Source: Lawsonibacter faecis
GTDB taxonomy: Bacteria > Bacillota > Clostridia > Oscillospirales > Oscillospiraceae
Length of the DNA stretch: 64,000 bases
Assembly: GCF_014287675.1 (NCBI RefSeq)
Contig: NZ_JACOPQ010000013.1
Location: 53,341 to 117,340 of the forward strand
Reading direction: 5' to 3'
Shown here: one piece after another, positions 8,214-19,165 of the stretch
How the letters are laid out: the number at the start of each line of letters is the position of its first letter
Numbering within the stretch: position 1 is the stretch's first letter
The notes under the pieces: generated by a model
Told to the model about the DNA's origin: nothing
Database searches by the model: none
Seen by the model: the letters and a program-made list of their open reading frames with translations, nothing else
Program-made: the position numbers and the translations under genes

Positions 8214-8636
8214 CTATTTCACCCGCGCCGCCATGGGGTGGCCGGGGTTGAACTGCACCAGATCCCACAGGTTCCCATAGAGGTCCCGGAACACCGCCAC
8301 CATGCCGTAGTCGGCCTCCTTGGGATCCCGCTCAAAGGCGATTCCCAGGGCCTTCATCTCATTGTAATCCCGCCAGAAGTCGTCGGTCCCCAGGAACAGG
8401 AACACCCGTCCCCCGGCCTGGTTGCCGATATACGGCTCCTGGACGCTTTTGGAGGCCCGGGCCAGCAGAACCGTCGTCCCGCTGGAACCGGGCGGGGCCA
8501 CCACCACCCAGCGCTTGTCCTGTTCGGGCTGATAGGTGTCCTCCACCAGCGTGAAATGCAGCTTCTCCGTGTAAAATGCGATGGCCTCGTCGTAGTCCCG
8601 GACCACCAGGGCGATGTGCACGATGGACTGAATCAT
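8214..8636 (-). CDS. VOC (glyoxalase/bleomycin-resistance) family protein
   Basis: A 140-residue single-module vicinal-oxygen-chelate protein. It begins MIQSIVHIALVVRDYDEAIAF, with the first metal His, and ends with a typical VAVFRDLYGNLWDLVQFN strand pair. The family binds a divalent metal and acts on small electrophiles or antibiotics; nothing in the sequence fixes the substrate. It is followed by a strong terminator and preceded, after 13 bp, by the zinc-ribbon membrane protein, so the two are probably co-transcribed. Confidence 0.85.
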   Translation of the reverse strand: MIQSIVHIALVVRDYDEAIAFYTEKLHFTLVEDTYQPEQDKRWVVVAPPGSSGTTVLLARASKSVQEPYIGNQAGGRVFLFLGTDDFWRDYNEMKALGIAFERDPKEADYGMVAVFRDLYGNLWDLVQFNPGHPMAARVK

Positions 8637-8649
8637 CGGAAAACCCTCC

Positions 8650-9354
8650 TCACATGTGGAATCTTCTCCGCACCTCTTCCCGCAGGGAGGGCACCCGGCG
8701 GACGATGACCAGCGGGATGATGAGGGCCACGCAGATGGTGACCACCACCAGGGACCAGGTGGGCTCCCAGGTTCCCAGCAGATACCAGTCCAGAAAGAGC
8801 TCCACCCCGAAGAGGAAGAAGCCCACGGCCCCGATGACCAGGGTGATGCTGCTCAGGATGCTCCGCTTCCCGCCCCGCAGGACAAGGCCCAGGAAGAGGA
8901 CCGCCGCGCCCCCCAGCAGGATGACCGGCAGGGCCAGATGCCAGAACCAGGCGCTGCCGCTCAAATCCACAGAGATGAGGTACACGTAAATCGCCACGGC
9001 CACCACGTCGAAAACCAGCCGGGTGCACAGGTGCATCCCCCGCATCAGCAGGGGCGGCACAAACCAGACCCACAGCATAACCGCCGCGCCGATGACGTAG
9101 AGGGACCAGGCCCGCTCCGGGTGGAGAAAGAGGTTTAAAATGCCGCAGCACAGCGCCGCCGAGGCCAGCATGGCGGAGAGGAGCAGCGCCAGCTCCCACT
9201 TGGAGACCTCGGGCACCTCCCCCTTCTGGGTGGGAAAGGGTCTGGGGCTCACGGTATCCACCGGGGCAGACGGGTTGACCACCGGCGTATGGCACAGCGG
9301 GCAGGCCGACGCCGTCGCGTCCAGCTCCACCCCGCAGTTGACACAGTAAGACAT
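8650..9354 (-). CDS. zinc-ribbon membrane protein
   Basis: 234 residues. The N-terminus carries a zinc ribbon, CVNCG...CPLC (residues 4-22), then a Pro-rich linker and about six hydrophobic helices between residues 52 and 215, ending in a basic tail. This layout is common in Firmicutes proteins of the DUF6320 type, whose function is unknown. A role as a membrane-bound partner of the neighbouring acyltransferase at 9487 is possible because the two families are often adjacent; I offer this as inference only. Confidence 0.75.
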   Translation of the reverse strand: MSYCVNCGVELDATASACPLCHTPVVNPSAPVDTVSPRPFPTQKGEVPEVSKWELALLLSAMLASAALCCGILNLFLHPERAWSLYVIGAAVMLWVWFVPPLLMRGMHLCTRLVFDVVAVAIYVYLISVDLSGSAWFWHLALPVILLGGAAVLFLGLVLRGGKRSILSSITLVIGAVGFFLFGVELFLDWYLLGTWEPTWSLVVVTICVALIIPLVIVRRVPSLREEVRRRFHM

Positions 9355-9486
9355 AAGATACCTCCGCTAGAAGTAGTCGGCAACAGAGAAATGGGCGTCC
9401 TCTTTTCGGACGTCACCGCGCAGAGCGGGCCCGTTTGCCCGGGGCGGACCGCTCACCGGGGCCTGATGCCGCTTCCCCACCGCCGG

Positions 9487-10779
9487 TCAGCCGGTTCGGT
9501 TGCTCTCCACCCTCACCGGCACGCCCTCCCGCACCAGCCGGCAGAAGAACCGCCGCTCGGTCTCGCTGGAGACGCCGGTGCCGGCGAAGGTAATCTCCAT
9601 AATGTTGCCGTAGCTGATGGACGCGCAGTGGGGGGACGGCCGGGTGGCCTGGCCCAGGATGACCTCCATCCGCTGGATGTGGGGGGCCATCTCCTCCGGC
9701 ACCCTGAAGGCCCCGGGGTTGGTGTAGGTGGCCGAGTAGGGCCGGGCGGCCACCAGCTTGTAGGAGAGGGACATCACCGGGTTTTTGAGGAACACCGGGA
9801 AAATCTGCAGCAGCTTATTGGTGGTGAAGCGCACGTTGCCCGTAAAGGTGGCCTGCATCTGCTGGCGGTTGATGTTCAGGCGCAGAAAATGGTGGACATA
9901 GTCCACCAGCTCCTTGAGGGTGTAATCCCCCAGCTCCGGGTCGATGCAGGGCCGCACCGTCAGGATGAAGTTGCGCAGAGTTTCCGACGGGAAGCCGCTG
10001 CGCAGGTTGATGGGGATGGCCAGGGCCACCGGCTTCTCATGCCGGGGCTTCTCCGCCTTCTGGTTCTCCATGATGGACAGCATCAACACCGCCGTCAGAT
10101 ACTCCGTGATGGACGCGCCGTAGGCCTTGGCCGCCGCCTTGAGCTTGTCCACCGGGACGAAGCCCATGGTCACGTTCAGCGTGTAGAACGGCTCCGCCGC
10201 GCTCTTGTTGGGATAGGCCGTCCTGGCCCAGCCGCCCCGCAGGACCTTCTTGCCTGCGTATCTGGTGTAGGCGTCCTCCATCTCCTCCGGCCTGGGTGGC
10301 TCGTCCACATCCAGCACGCCCTCCCCGTTGGGGACGGCGTGCCCCAGCTCCCGCAGGTACACCGCCAGCAGCGTGCGGAAAAAGACCAGCGCGCCGCCCC
10401 CGTCGGACAGGGCGTGGAACACCTCCAGGGAGATGCGGCGCTCATAGTAAAAAAACCGCACCAGCCAGCCGTTGTCCTCCTTGAAGCGGACGGGCTGGCA
10501 GGGATTGGAGATGTCCCTCTTCACAAAGGGGCCGGGGGCATTGTTGGGCTCCAGATAGTACCAGAAAGCCCCCTTTTTGATCCTCACCCGGAAGCCGGGA
10601 AACCGCGGCATGGTCTTCTCCACCGCCCGCTGGAGCGCATCGGGGTCCACCCGCTCCGTCATCACCGCCGAAAAGCGGTAGATGGCGGAGTACTTCTCCT
10701 TCTGGATCGCGGAGTAGAGGACGCCCGCGTTGTCCAGCCGGTACCAGCCGGGCTTGGGCTCCTTCTTCTGCTTCGCCAT
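9487..10779 (-). CDS. condensation/alcohol-acetyltransferase-like protein
   Basis: 430 residues of the CoA-dependent acyltransferase fold shared by chloramphenicol acetyltransferases, non-ribosomal condensation domains and alcohol acetyltransferases. The catalytic motif HxxxDG is seen as FHALSDGGGALVFF around residue 130. A structural DFG-like motif in the C-terminal half was not obvious. I start at ATG 10779 because GGGAGGG lies about 6 nt before it; the longer ORF to 10830 lacks a site and would overlap its own promoter. The acyl donor and acceptor are unknown. No peptide-synthetase modules are adjacent, so this is probably a stand-alone enzyme acting on a lipid or alcohol. Confidence 0.75.
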   Translation of the reverse strand: MAKQKKEPKPGWYRLDNAGVLYSAIQKEKYSAIYRFSAVMTERVDPDALQRAVEKTMPRFPGFRVRIKKGAFWYYLEPNNAPGPFVKRDISNPCQPVRFKEDNGWLVRFFYYERRISLEVFHALSDGGGALVFFRTLLAVYLRELGHAVPNGEGVLDVDEPPRPEEMEDAYTRYAGKKVLRGGWARTAYPNKSAAEPFYTLNVTMGFVPVDKLKAAAKAYGASITEYLTAVLMLSIMENQKAEKPRHEKPVALAIPINLRSGFPSETLRNFILTVRPCIDPELGDYTLKELVDYVHHFLRLNINRQQMQATFTGNVRFTTNKLLQIFPVFLKNPVMSLSYKLVAARPYSATYTNPGAFRVPEEMAPHIQRMEVILGQATRPSPHCASISYGNIMEITFAGTGVSSETERRFFCRLVREGVPVRVESNRTG

Positions 10780-10816
10780 GGGCATCCCTCCCTTCTGTCC
10801 AACATCAATCGGTATT

Positions 10817-10845
10817 ATTTTATCACGCATATATGTAAACTACAA
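10817..10845 (-). promoter_or_regulatory. sigma-A promoter of the acyltransferase gene
   Basis: On the minus strand TTGTAG and TAAAAT are separated by 17 bp, about 38 bp upstream of the chosen start. Confidence 0.6.
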
Positions 10846-10890
10846 GGGAAACAGGGGATGCGGACGCCGTCAATACGGCGGCTTTGTCTA

Positions 10891-10919
10891 TTTCTTTTTC
10901 CGCGCTTACATGATATAAT
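10891..10919 (+). promoter_or_regulatory. sigma-A promoter of the esterase gene
   Basis: TTTCTT, 17 bp, TATAAT. The -10 is perfect and the -35 weak. The 130-nt leader that follows contains a perfect 10-bp hairpin (10946-10955 with 10964-10973). Confidence 0.55.
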
Positions 10920-11054
10920 GCAAAGCTGTATTACCGAAAACCGGGGCTTCGCAGAGCGCGGTATCTGCGAAGCTTATGTTCAATTTCCCCTCCGGTCCGC
11001 CCGGCCGCTCCATTATTACCTTTTACCGATACCGCCCCCACGAAAGGAGTCCCC

Positions 11055-12023
11055 ATGGATTCAGAGAAGACACCACTCCACATGAAGCTCGTCCGCCGCA
11101 CCACGGAGCAGAAGGCGGCGGCGGAGCAGCGCCGCCTGGCCCCCATGATGCGGGCGCTCAAGGCCATCCACTCCGCCACTTCTCCCGAGTCCATGGCCCC
11201 CGACGATCTGGAGCGCCAGCGCTCGGGCCAGGAGCTACTGGGCCGCCTGGCCGCCCCTATGCTGGGCATGAGCTGGGAGCCCTTTGAGCTCTCCGGCATG
11301 AACGCCGCCTGGGTCCGGCCCGACCGGGGGCACGACAAGCGCCGGGCCATCCTCTACTGCCACGGCGGCGGCTATACCAGCGGCAATCTGGGCTACTCCC
11401 GGCCCCTGGCCTCCAAGATGGCCAACGTCACCGGGTGGGAGGTCCTCTCCTTCGAGTACCGCCTGGCCCCGGAGCACCCCTTCCCCGCCGCGGTGGACGA
11501 CGCGATGAAGGCGTGGGACTACCTGATGTACCAGGGCTACGGCGCCCGGGACGTGATGGTGGCGGGCGACTCCGCCGGCGGCAACATGGCCCTGGTCCTC
11601 TGCCACCGGCTCAGGGCCGCGGGCCGCAGGCTGCCCGGACGGCTCATCCTCATGTCCCCCTGGACCGACATGACCGCCAGCGGCAAGTCCTACGCGGAGC
11701 GGGCCGACATCGACCCCACCATCAGCCTGGACTATATCAAGGCCGTCCGCTCGGCCTACGCCCGGGACGCCGACCTCTCCAGCCCGCTTCTCTCCCCCCT
11801 CTTCGGGGACTTCACCGGCTTCCCCCCCACCCTGATTCAGGTGGGGTCCAACGAGATTCTCCTCTCCGACTCCATCCGCCTGCGGGACCGGATGCTCGCC
11901 GCCCGGGTCCCCTGCCAGCTTGAGGTCTGGAACGACGTGTGGCACGTGTTCCAAATGTTCCCCATCAAAAAGGCCAACCAGGCCATGGAGAGCATCGGCC
12001 GCTTCCTGCTGGAGCAGTTTTAA
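11055..12023 (+). CDS. alpha/beta hydrolase of the hormone-sensitive-lipase family
   Basis: 322-residue carboxylesterase or lipase of the HSL class. The oxyanion-hole motif is HGGGY near residue 102, the nucleophile elbow is GDSAGG near residue 173, and WHVF near the C-terminus supplies the catalytic His. The N-terminal cap of about 80 residues is Arg/Glu-rich. There is no signal peptide, so it is cytoplasmic. The ATG has AGGAG 6 nt upstream. It stands alone between a divergent acyltransferase gene and a shared bidirectional terminator. The substrate cannot be deduced; small acyl esters are typical. Confidence 0.9.
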   Translation: MDSEKTPLHMKLVRRTTEQKAAAEQRRLAPMMRALKAIHSATSPESMAPDDLERQRSGQELLGRLAAPMLGMSWEPFELSGMNAAWVRPDRGHDKRRAILYCHGGGYTSGNLGYSRPLASKMANVTGWEVLSFEYRLAPEHPFPAAVDDAMKAWDYLMYQGYGARDVMVAGDSAGGNMALVLCHRLRAAGRRLPGRLILMSPWTDMTASGKSYAERADIDPTISLDYIKAVRSAYARDADLSSPLLSPLFGDFTGFPPTLIQVGSNEILLSDSIRLRDRMLAARVPCQLEVWNDVWHVFQMFPIKKANQAMESIGRFLLEQF

Positions 12024-12025
12024 GC

Positions 12026-12062
12026 AAAAACGCGCCGCCGGTCACCCGGCGGCGCGTTTTTC
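12026..12062. terminator. bidirectional intrinsic terminator
   Basis: CGCGCCGCCGG and its complement with a 4-nt loop, flanked by A-run and T-run, between convergent genes. Confidence 0.85.
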
Positions 12063-12083
12063 GGCTGCAGTTAGCGTTCCGGC

Positions 12084-12524
12084 TCAGTCCTCGTAGGAAG
12101 GCGCGATGCTCCCCAGCTCCAGCACCGGGGTATCCCCCAGGAAGCCGGGTCTTTCCCTCCCCTCCTCTATAGTGCGGCAGAAGTAGGCGTACAGCTCGGA
12201 CTCCCGATACTCCGTGTAGGGGTAATTCTCCAAGGCGTAGCCGTAGTCGATGGTCAGGTACCCCGCCATCTCCAGGTCCCGGAGCATCTCGCCCGTCTCC
12301 CTGACCCACTCCATAGTCTCCCCCTTGTGGCGCAGATACACCGGCGCCAGGGCCTCCACGGAAAAGTCTCGCTCCCTGCTGCTCTCCACCATGAAGCGGA
12401 CCACCGGCAGGAAGTGGTGCTCCTCCAGCTCCTCCAGAAAGGCGATGTGGGCCTCGCTCAGCTCCCGGTGCCCGTGGTGATGGCCGCAGCAGCGGCCGTG
12501 GTGCTCGTGTTCATGCTCATGCAT
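12084..12524 (-). CDS. His-rich protein of unknown function, coupled to brnQ
   Basis: 146 residues. The first 24 contain eleven His and two adjacent Cys (MHEHEHEHHGRCCGHHHGHR), a likely metal-binding tail; the rest is acidic and mostly helical with several Tyr. No family is recognised with certainty. Its ATG overlaps the brnQ stop by 8 nt, so it is translated from the brnQ message. Two explanations are possible: a metal chaperone or storage protein, or a protein whose tail senses Zn or Ni. The link to amino-acid transport is not obvious. Confidence 0.7.
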   Translation of the reverse strand: MHEHEHEHHGRCCGHHHGHRELSEAHIAFLEELEEHHFLPVVRFMVESSRERDFSVEALAPVYLRHKGETMEWVRETGEMLRDLEMAGYLTIDYGYALENYPYTEYRESELYAYFCRTIEEGRERPGFLGDTPVLELGSIAPSYED

Positions 12525-13851
12525 TGTGTATGTCTCCTTCTTTTTTGAATGGGGAAAGAATCAGTCCCAGTCCAACGCCCAGGGCCGCCGGGAGGACCCA
12601 GCCCAGCCCCACGCCCGCCAGGGGGAGCAGCTTCAGCCCCTCCCGCGCCGCGCCGGGCAGCAGCCCCGCGTCGGCCAGGGCAAACACCACGCTGGCGATC
12701 CCCGTACAGAGGATGGCCATGGGGTACACCCTCCGCCGCCCCTCCAGCAGCCGCTGAAAAAAGGACAGCAGGATAAGCACGATGGCCACCGGATAGATGG
12801 CATTCAGCACGGGGACGGAGACCCTCAGGATGAGGTCCAGCCCCGCGGCTGCAACGGCCATGCTGACCACGGCGAAGAGGACCGCCCAGGTGCGGTAGGA
12901 GAGCCGGGGGAACTGCGTGTGGAAGAACTCGCCGCAGGAGCTGATGAGCCCCACGCAGACATTAAAGCAGGCGACAATGAAAATCACGGCCAGCAGAACG
13001 CTGCCCGGCTCCCCGAACAGCGCGGACACAATACGGGTGAGCACCGCCGCCCCGTTGGCGGACGCATCCCCCGGGAACGCGCCCCCGGACAGGGCCCCCA
13101 CGTGGGCCAGCATGGCGTATACCGCCAGCAGCATGACGCCGGCGATGCACCCCGCCTTCACCGTGCCGCGCACCACCGCCGGATCCTTCTTCACACCCCT
13201 GGCCCTGATATTCAGGGAGATGATGATGCCGAAGGCCAGGGCCGCGATGGTGTCCATCGTCTGGTATCCGGCCAGAAAGCCCTGGATCACCGGACTGGCC
13301 GCGTAGTCCCCGCTCCGGGGCGCGCCGTAGCCGTTCATGGGGTTGACGAGGCAGCCCACAAAGGTCACGACGATCAGCGCGATCAGGATGGGGCACATGA
13401 TCTTGCCCAGCCTGTCGGTGAGCTTCTCCGGCCGCAGGGCAACGAGCAGCGCCAGGGCGAAGAAGACGGCACAGTAGGCGAGCTGGAAAAGCCCCGTCGG
13501 CGCGTCCGGCCCCAGGAAGGGCGGCACCGCCATCTCAAAGGAGGTGCTGGCCGTCCTGGGAATGGCGAGGCACGGGCCGATGGCCAGATAGGCCACAATG
13601 GTGAACACCCTGGAGAAGACGGGGTGCACCCGGTCGCCCAGGGCGCTCAATCCTCCGGCGCGGGCCACCGCCACCACGCCCAGCACCGGCAGCCCCACGG
13701 CGCTCACCCCCATGCCCAGCATGGCGGGCCAGGTGAGCGTCCCCGCCTGGGCGCCCAAAAAAGGCGGAAAAATCAAATTTCCCGCTCCAAAAAACATGGA
13801 AAAGAGCGTAAACCCTATCAAAAGCAGGTCTTTCCCCTTGAGTTCCCTCAT
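12517..13851 (-). CDS. brnQ: branched-chain amino acid:cation symporter
   Basis: Integral membrane carrier importing Leu, Ile or Val with Na+ or H+. The start MRELKGKDLLLIGFTLFSMF leads into FGAGNLIFPPFLG, the family signature of the first unwound helix. About twelve hydrophobic segments follow over 444 residues. The open frame extends to 14220, but the natural start is ATG 13851 with GGGGG 6 nt upstream and a sigma-A promoter 30-60 bp before it. The last codons overlap the His-rich gene. A palindrome overlapping the -10 hints at repression. Confidence 0.93.
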   Translation of the reverse strand: MRELKGKDLLLIGFTLFSMFFGAGNLIFPPFLGAQAGTLTWPAMLGMGVSAVGLPVLGVVAVARAGGLSALGDRVHPVFSRVFTIVAYLAIGPCLAIPRTASTSFEMAVPPFLGPDAPTGLFQLAYCAVFFALALLVALRPEKLTDRLGKIMCPILIALIVVTFVGCLVNPMNGYGAPRSGDYAASPVIQGFLAGYQTMDTIAALAFGIIISLNIRARGVKKDPAVVRGTVKAGCIAGVMLLAVYAMLAHVGALSGGAFPGDASANGAAVLTRIVSALFGEPGSVLLAVIFIVACFNVCVGLISSCGEFFHTQFPRLSYRTWAVLFAVVSMAVAAAGLDLILRVSVPVLNAIYPVAIVLILLSFFQRLLEGRRRVYPMAILCTGIASVVFALADAGLLPGAAREGLKLLPLAGVGLGWVLPAALGVGLGLILSPFKKEGDIHNA

Positions 13852-13881
13852 AGTTGACCCCCGTCGGCCCAGAATAGGTAT

Positions 13882-13910
13882 AGTATACCTCAAAAGAGGC
13901 CTCTTGCCAA
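13882..13910 (-). promoter_or_regulatory. brnQ promoter with overlapping palindrome
   Basis: On the minus strand TTGGCA, 17 bp, TATACT. The -10 lies inside the 15-bp palindrome AGGTATAGTATACCT (13876-13890), a plausible operator. Confidence 0.65.
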
Positions 13911-14035
13911 TCATATCGTTACGCGCCTCCACGCCGTCAGATCGCAATTCATCTTGCCCGGAGCGCGGAGTCCATGTTATGATGGGCATAACATAACCCG
14001 GCTGTCCGCACAACCGGACAAGGGAGGAACGTGCA

Positions 14036-14587
14036 ATGTTGGTCTTTGCAAACAGGCAGGACTTCAGGACATGGCTGTGCGCGAACTGCGCCGCCAGCGG
14101 AGGAGTCTGGCTGCTCTTTGGCAAGCCGGGCGGGCCCGCCACGCTGACGGCGGGCGAAGCGCTGGAGGAAGCCCTCTGCTTCGGCTGGATTGACGGGCAG
14201 ATGCAGCGCCTGGATGACAAATCCTACCGAAAGTACTTCTCCCGGCGGCGGGAAAACAGCAAGTGGTCTGAAAAAAACAAAGCCCTGGCGGTGCAGTTGG
14301 AGCGTCAGGGGCTGATGACCGATTTCGGCAGGGAGAAGATCGAGGCGGCCAGGGAGAGCGGCCGGTGGGACGCCCCCAAGCCTCCGGCGGTGACGCAGGA
14401 GCAGATCGGGGCCCTGGCGGAGCTGCTCCGGGGGCACGAGCCCGCCCACAGCAATTTTGGGGCGATGCCTCTGTCGGTCAGAAAGACCTACACCCGGGCT
14501 TACCTTGACGCAAAGACCGACGCCGGACGGGAAAAGCGGCTCAACTGGATGCTCGACCGGCTGAGCAGAAACCTGAGACCGATGTAA
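14036..14587 (+). CDS. YdeI/OmpD-associated family protein
   Basis: 183 residues. The family hallmarks are EALCFGWIDGQ (about residues 44-54) and the basic RRRENSKWSEKN (about 69-80), with a C-terminal helix rich in basic residues. YdeI-like proteins are linked in some bacteria to resistance to cationic peptides or bacteriocins, but the biochemical role is unsettled. GGGAGG lies 8 nt before the ATG. It is monocistronic, with a strong terminator after the stop, and diverges from brnQ. A TTGCCC/TATGAT pair with an 18-bp spacer about 60 bp upstream is the likely promoter. Confidence 0.85.
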   Translation: MLVFANRQDFRTWLCANCAASGGVWLLFGKPGGPATLTAGEALEEALCFGWIDGQMQRLDDKSYRKYFSRRRENSKWSEKNKALAVQLERQGLMTDFGREKIEAARESGRWDAPKPPAVTQEQIGALAELLRGHEPAHSNFGAMPLSVRKTYTRAYLDAKTDAGREKRLNWMLDRLSRNLRPM

Positions 14588-14619
14588 CGATTCATTCCCC
14601 CTGGATTCCGCCGGGCCGC

Positions 14620-14660
14620 AAAACAGCGGCGCTGTCATCAGACAGCGCCGCTGTTTTTTG
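14620..14660. terminator. bidirectional terminator between YdeI-like and ferredoxin genes
   Basis: AAACAGCGGCGCTGTC pairs with its complement across a 4-nt loop and is followed by T6. The two genes converge here. Confidence 0.9.
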
Positions 14661-14672
14661 CAGCTATGTAGC

Positions 14673-14843
14673 TCAGCCCTGGGAGATAGCGCCGGTGGGG
14701 CAGGTGTCGGCGCAGGTACCGCAGTCAATGCAGGTATCGGCGTCGATCATGTAGTGCTCATCACCCTGGGAGATGGCGGACACGGGGCAGGCGCCCTCGC
14801 AAGCGCCACAGCTGACGCACTCGTTACCAATCACATATGCCAA
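14673..14843 (-). CDS. 2[4Fe-4S] ferredoxin, clostridial type
   Basis: A 56-residue low-potential electron carrier. Two CxxCxxCxxxCP clusters are complete: CVSCGACEGACP and CIDCGTCADTCP. The length equals that of classical clostridial ferredoxin. The start is TTG at 14843 (MAYVIGNE...), 8 nt after GGAGG. The upstream TTG that opens the longer frame overlaps this ribosome site and is therefore unlikely. It is monocistronic with its own promoter and terminator. Partners are probably pyruvate:ferredoxin oxidoreductase or Rnf, neither of which is in the window. Confidence 0.95.
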   Translation of the reverse strand: MAYVIGNECVSCGACEGACPVSAISQGDEHYMIDADTCIDCGTCADTCPTGAISQG

Positions 14844-14874
14844 TGGAAACACCTCCAATATCGAATGTATCAGT

Positions 14875-14902
14875 ATTGTACCACAAGATTTTTAAAATGC
14901 AA
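14875..14902 (-). promoter_or_regulatory. ferredoxin promoter
   Basis: On the minus strand TTGCAT and TACAAT with a 16-bp spacer, 30 bp before the TTG start. Confidence 0.7.
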
Positions 14903-14971
14903 TGCTAAATTCTCTTTGAGATGGGTATATTTCTTTGAAACGGTCAAAAATATTTCCAACTGAGAGAAAGG

Positions 14972-15132
14972 ATGGGCACGCATATGACGAAGGAAAAAAG
15001 CCCTTTCCATATGGAAGCCGCCGGCAGCCTGACGCCTGAGCTGGAGGGGTCCCCCACCAGCTCCCGACACCCCGGCCGCGCCGCCGTCGCGCAGAAGAAG
15101 CCTGCCGGCGACAAGAGGAAGCAGGTGAAGCC

Positions 15133-15136
<4 letters not shown>
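14972..15136 (+). CDS. small basic ORF overlapping the clpC start
   Basis: A 54-residue frame, MGTHMTKEKSPFHMEAAG... ending KKPAGDKRKQVKP; its TGA overlaps the clpC ATG in ATGA. AGAAAGG lies just before the first ATG and about 11 nt before a second in-frame ATG at 14984. It has no recognisable domain: Pro-, Ser- and Lys-rich, probably disordered. It sits where other Firmicutes carry ctsR-mcsA-mcsB, but bears no resemblance to them. It may be a real small protein or simply a translational-coupling leader. Confidence 0.5.
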
Positions 15137-17646
<2,510 letters not shown>

Positions 17647-17831
17647 GACGGCAAACAGCGGTCTCTTGACAGATTCGCGCCTGAGGCGGGCGGCCGTCGC
17701 CGTCACGGCTCCCTCAGTCCCCGCCGCAGTCTGCTTTTTATTTTTTCTTTTTCACGCGGCGCGGAACCTTTTCCGTCCCGCGCCGTCAAAGGAATTATCA
17801 CTGGCACAGTGAAAACAACAATTTAGGAGTT

Positions 17832-18365
17832 ATGAAAATGAAACGAATCCTCTCTCTGTCCCTGGCCGCGCTCATGCTGGTGGCCGCGCTCGCCGGCTGC
17901 TCCGGCAAGCCCTCCGGCGGCGACGACAAGCAGCTCACCGCAGAGGAGCGCACCGAGCTCTACAAGACCGCCATTGAAAACGCCCGCAGCGCCGAGGACA
18001 ACGAGTACAACCCCCTCCTCACCGAGACCGACGACGATACCGCCTCCATGATTTTTGAGATGCTGGGCGTCACCGCCGACGACATGAATTCCTTCGCGAT
18101 CGCCGTCTCCATGATGAACGTCAGGGCTTACGGCATCGCCGCCATCTACCCCGCCGCCGACAAGTCCGAAACCGTGCTGAAGGGCCTAAATGCCTTTGTG
18201 GACATGCAGAAGCAGAACTTTGAGATGTACCTGGCGGACCAGTACGAGATTGCCTCCAACGCCCGGGTGGAGACCCTGGAGGACGGCACCATCCTGATGG
18301 TCATGTGTGAAGGGCAGGACGACGTCTTCACCGCCATCAAGACCGCCGTCGAGGCAGGCAAGTAA
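17832..18365 (+). CDS. DUF4358 lipoprotein
   Basis: 177 residues. Signal peptide MKMKRILSLSLAALMLVAAL with lipobox LAGC, so it is anchored to the outer face of the membrane. The mature part contains the stretch VLKGLNAFVDMQKQNFEMYL and RVETLEDGTILMVMCEGQDD, which I associate with DUF4358, a family of unknown function common in clostridia. The ribosome site AGGAG lies 7 nt upstream. It is monocistronic, with a very strong terminator after it. The 185 bp upstream hold a GC-rich hairpin and no clear promoter. Confidence 0.8.
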   Translation: MKMKRILSLSLAALMLVAALAGCSGKPSGGDDKQLTAEERTELYKTAIENARSAEDNEYNPLLTETDDDTASMIFEMLGVTADDMNSFAIAVSMMNVRAYGIAAIYPAADKSETVLKGLNAFVDMQKQNFEMYLADQYEIASNARVETLEDGTILMVMCEGQDDVFTAIKTAVEAGK

Positions 18366-18370
18366 TTGAC

Positions 18371-18421
18371 ATGATAAAAGCTGCGGGCGTGAGTATCACT
18401 CACGCCCGCAGCTTTTATCAT
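18371..18421. terminator. 23-bp perfect-stem terminator
   Basis: The arms 18371-18393 and 18399-18421 are perfectly complementary over 23 bp with loop TATCA. A-rich and T-rich ends let it work in both directions, though the gene on the other side ends 49 bp away. Confidence 0.9.
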
Positions 18422-18469
18422 ACCGCTCTTTATCCGCGCCGCGCCCTCCGTCGCGGCAGTTGGGCCGGC

Positions 18470-19153
18470 CTATCCCCCCCGCTCGGGCAGTCTGAATCCC
18501 TGAAGCGCCCGGTTCAGGTAAGCGTGGAGGGGCCGCATGGCGCGGAATTTCTCCGCCGCCAGGGCGACGAACCGCTCCCGGTCCTCCAGCGCCTCGTCGG
18601 GGAAGGGCCGCTCCAGGTACCAGCTCTTCATCTTCAGCAGCTCCCCCTGGGGGAAGTCCTGGGGATAGCCCCGGGGGATCTTCCTCAGCTTCTCCCCCAG
18701 CAGGGAAAACTCCGCGGCGAAAGCCGGGTCTGTGACAATCTCCTCCAGCTCCCCGCCGTGCCCCGCGATATACTCCCGCACGTGGCCGGTCATGGCCGTA
18801 AGGCCGGGCGGCACGAAGAGCCCGCCGCCGAAGAAGGACCCGCCGGGGGTCACGTTGAGGTAATACCCTACCGGAATGGGCGCCTTCCCTCCGGTGGAGA
18901 TGTGGGCCCGGAAGGCCGGGTTGTAGGGGGACTTGTCCTTGCTGAAGCGGGTGTCCCGGTTCAGCCGGGATATCAGGTCCCCGGGGTTGAGGAGACCCAG
19001 CTCCGGCTCCTCACGGGCCAGCTCTCCTATGATATCCTGTACCAGCGCCACGAAGCTCCCGCGGGCCGCCCGGTATTCCGCCCTGTGGTCGTGCATCCAG
19101 TCCAGGGTGTTGTTCGCCTTCAGCCCGCTCAGAAAGGTCATAATCTCGCTCAT
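18470..19153 (-). CDS. DUF2461 family protein
   Basis: 227 residues. The family features are visible: FLSGLKANNTLDWMHDHRAEY at the N-terminus, RLNRDTRFSKDKSPYNPAFR in the middle and GGGLFVPPG. Function is unknown; homologues are cytoplasmic and widespread. It lies 12 bp downstream of the ECF sigma gene and is probably co-transcribed with it. Nothing shows a regulatory relation to the sigma factor. Confidence 0.85.
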   Translation of the reverse strand: MSEIMTFLSGLKANNTLDWMHDHRAEYRAARGSFVALVQDIIGELAREEPELGLLNPGDLISRLNRDTRFSKDKSPYNPAFRAHISTGGKAPIPVGYYLNVTPGGSFFGGGLFVPPGLTAMTGHVREYIAGHGGELEEIVTDPAFAAEFSLLGEKLRKIPRGYPQDFPQGELLKMKSWYLERPFPDEALEDRERFVALAAEKFRAMRPLHAYLNRALQGFRLPERGG

Positions 19154-19165
19154 ACTCTCTCCTCC

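Noticed and set aside
14941..14957. CtsR operator before clpC
   Set aside because: Only one GGTCAAA half is present; the direct repeat needed for CtsR is missing.
17665..17700. TTGACA before the DUF4358 gene
   Set aside because: No -10 at 16-19 bp; the following DNA is GC only.
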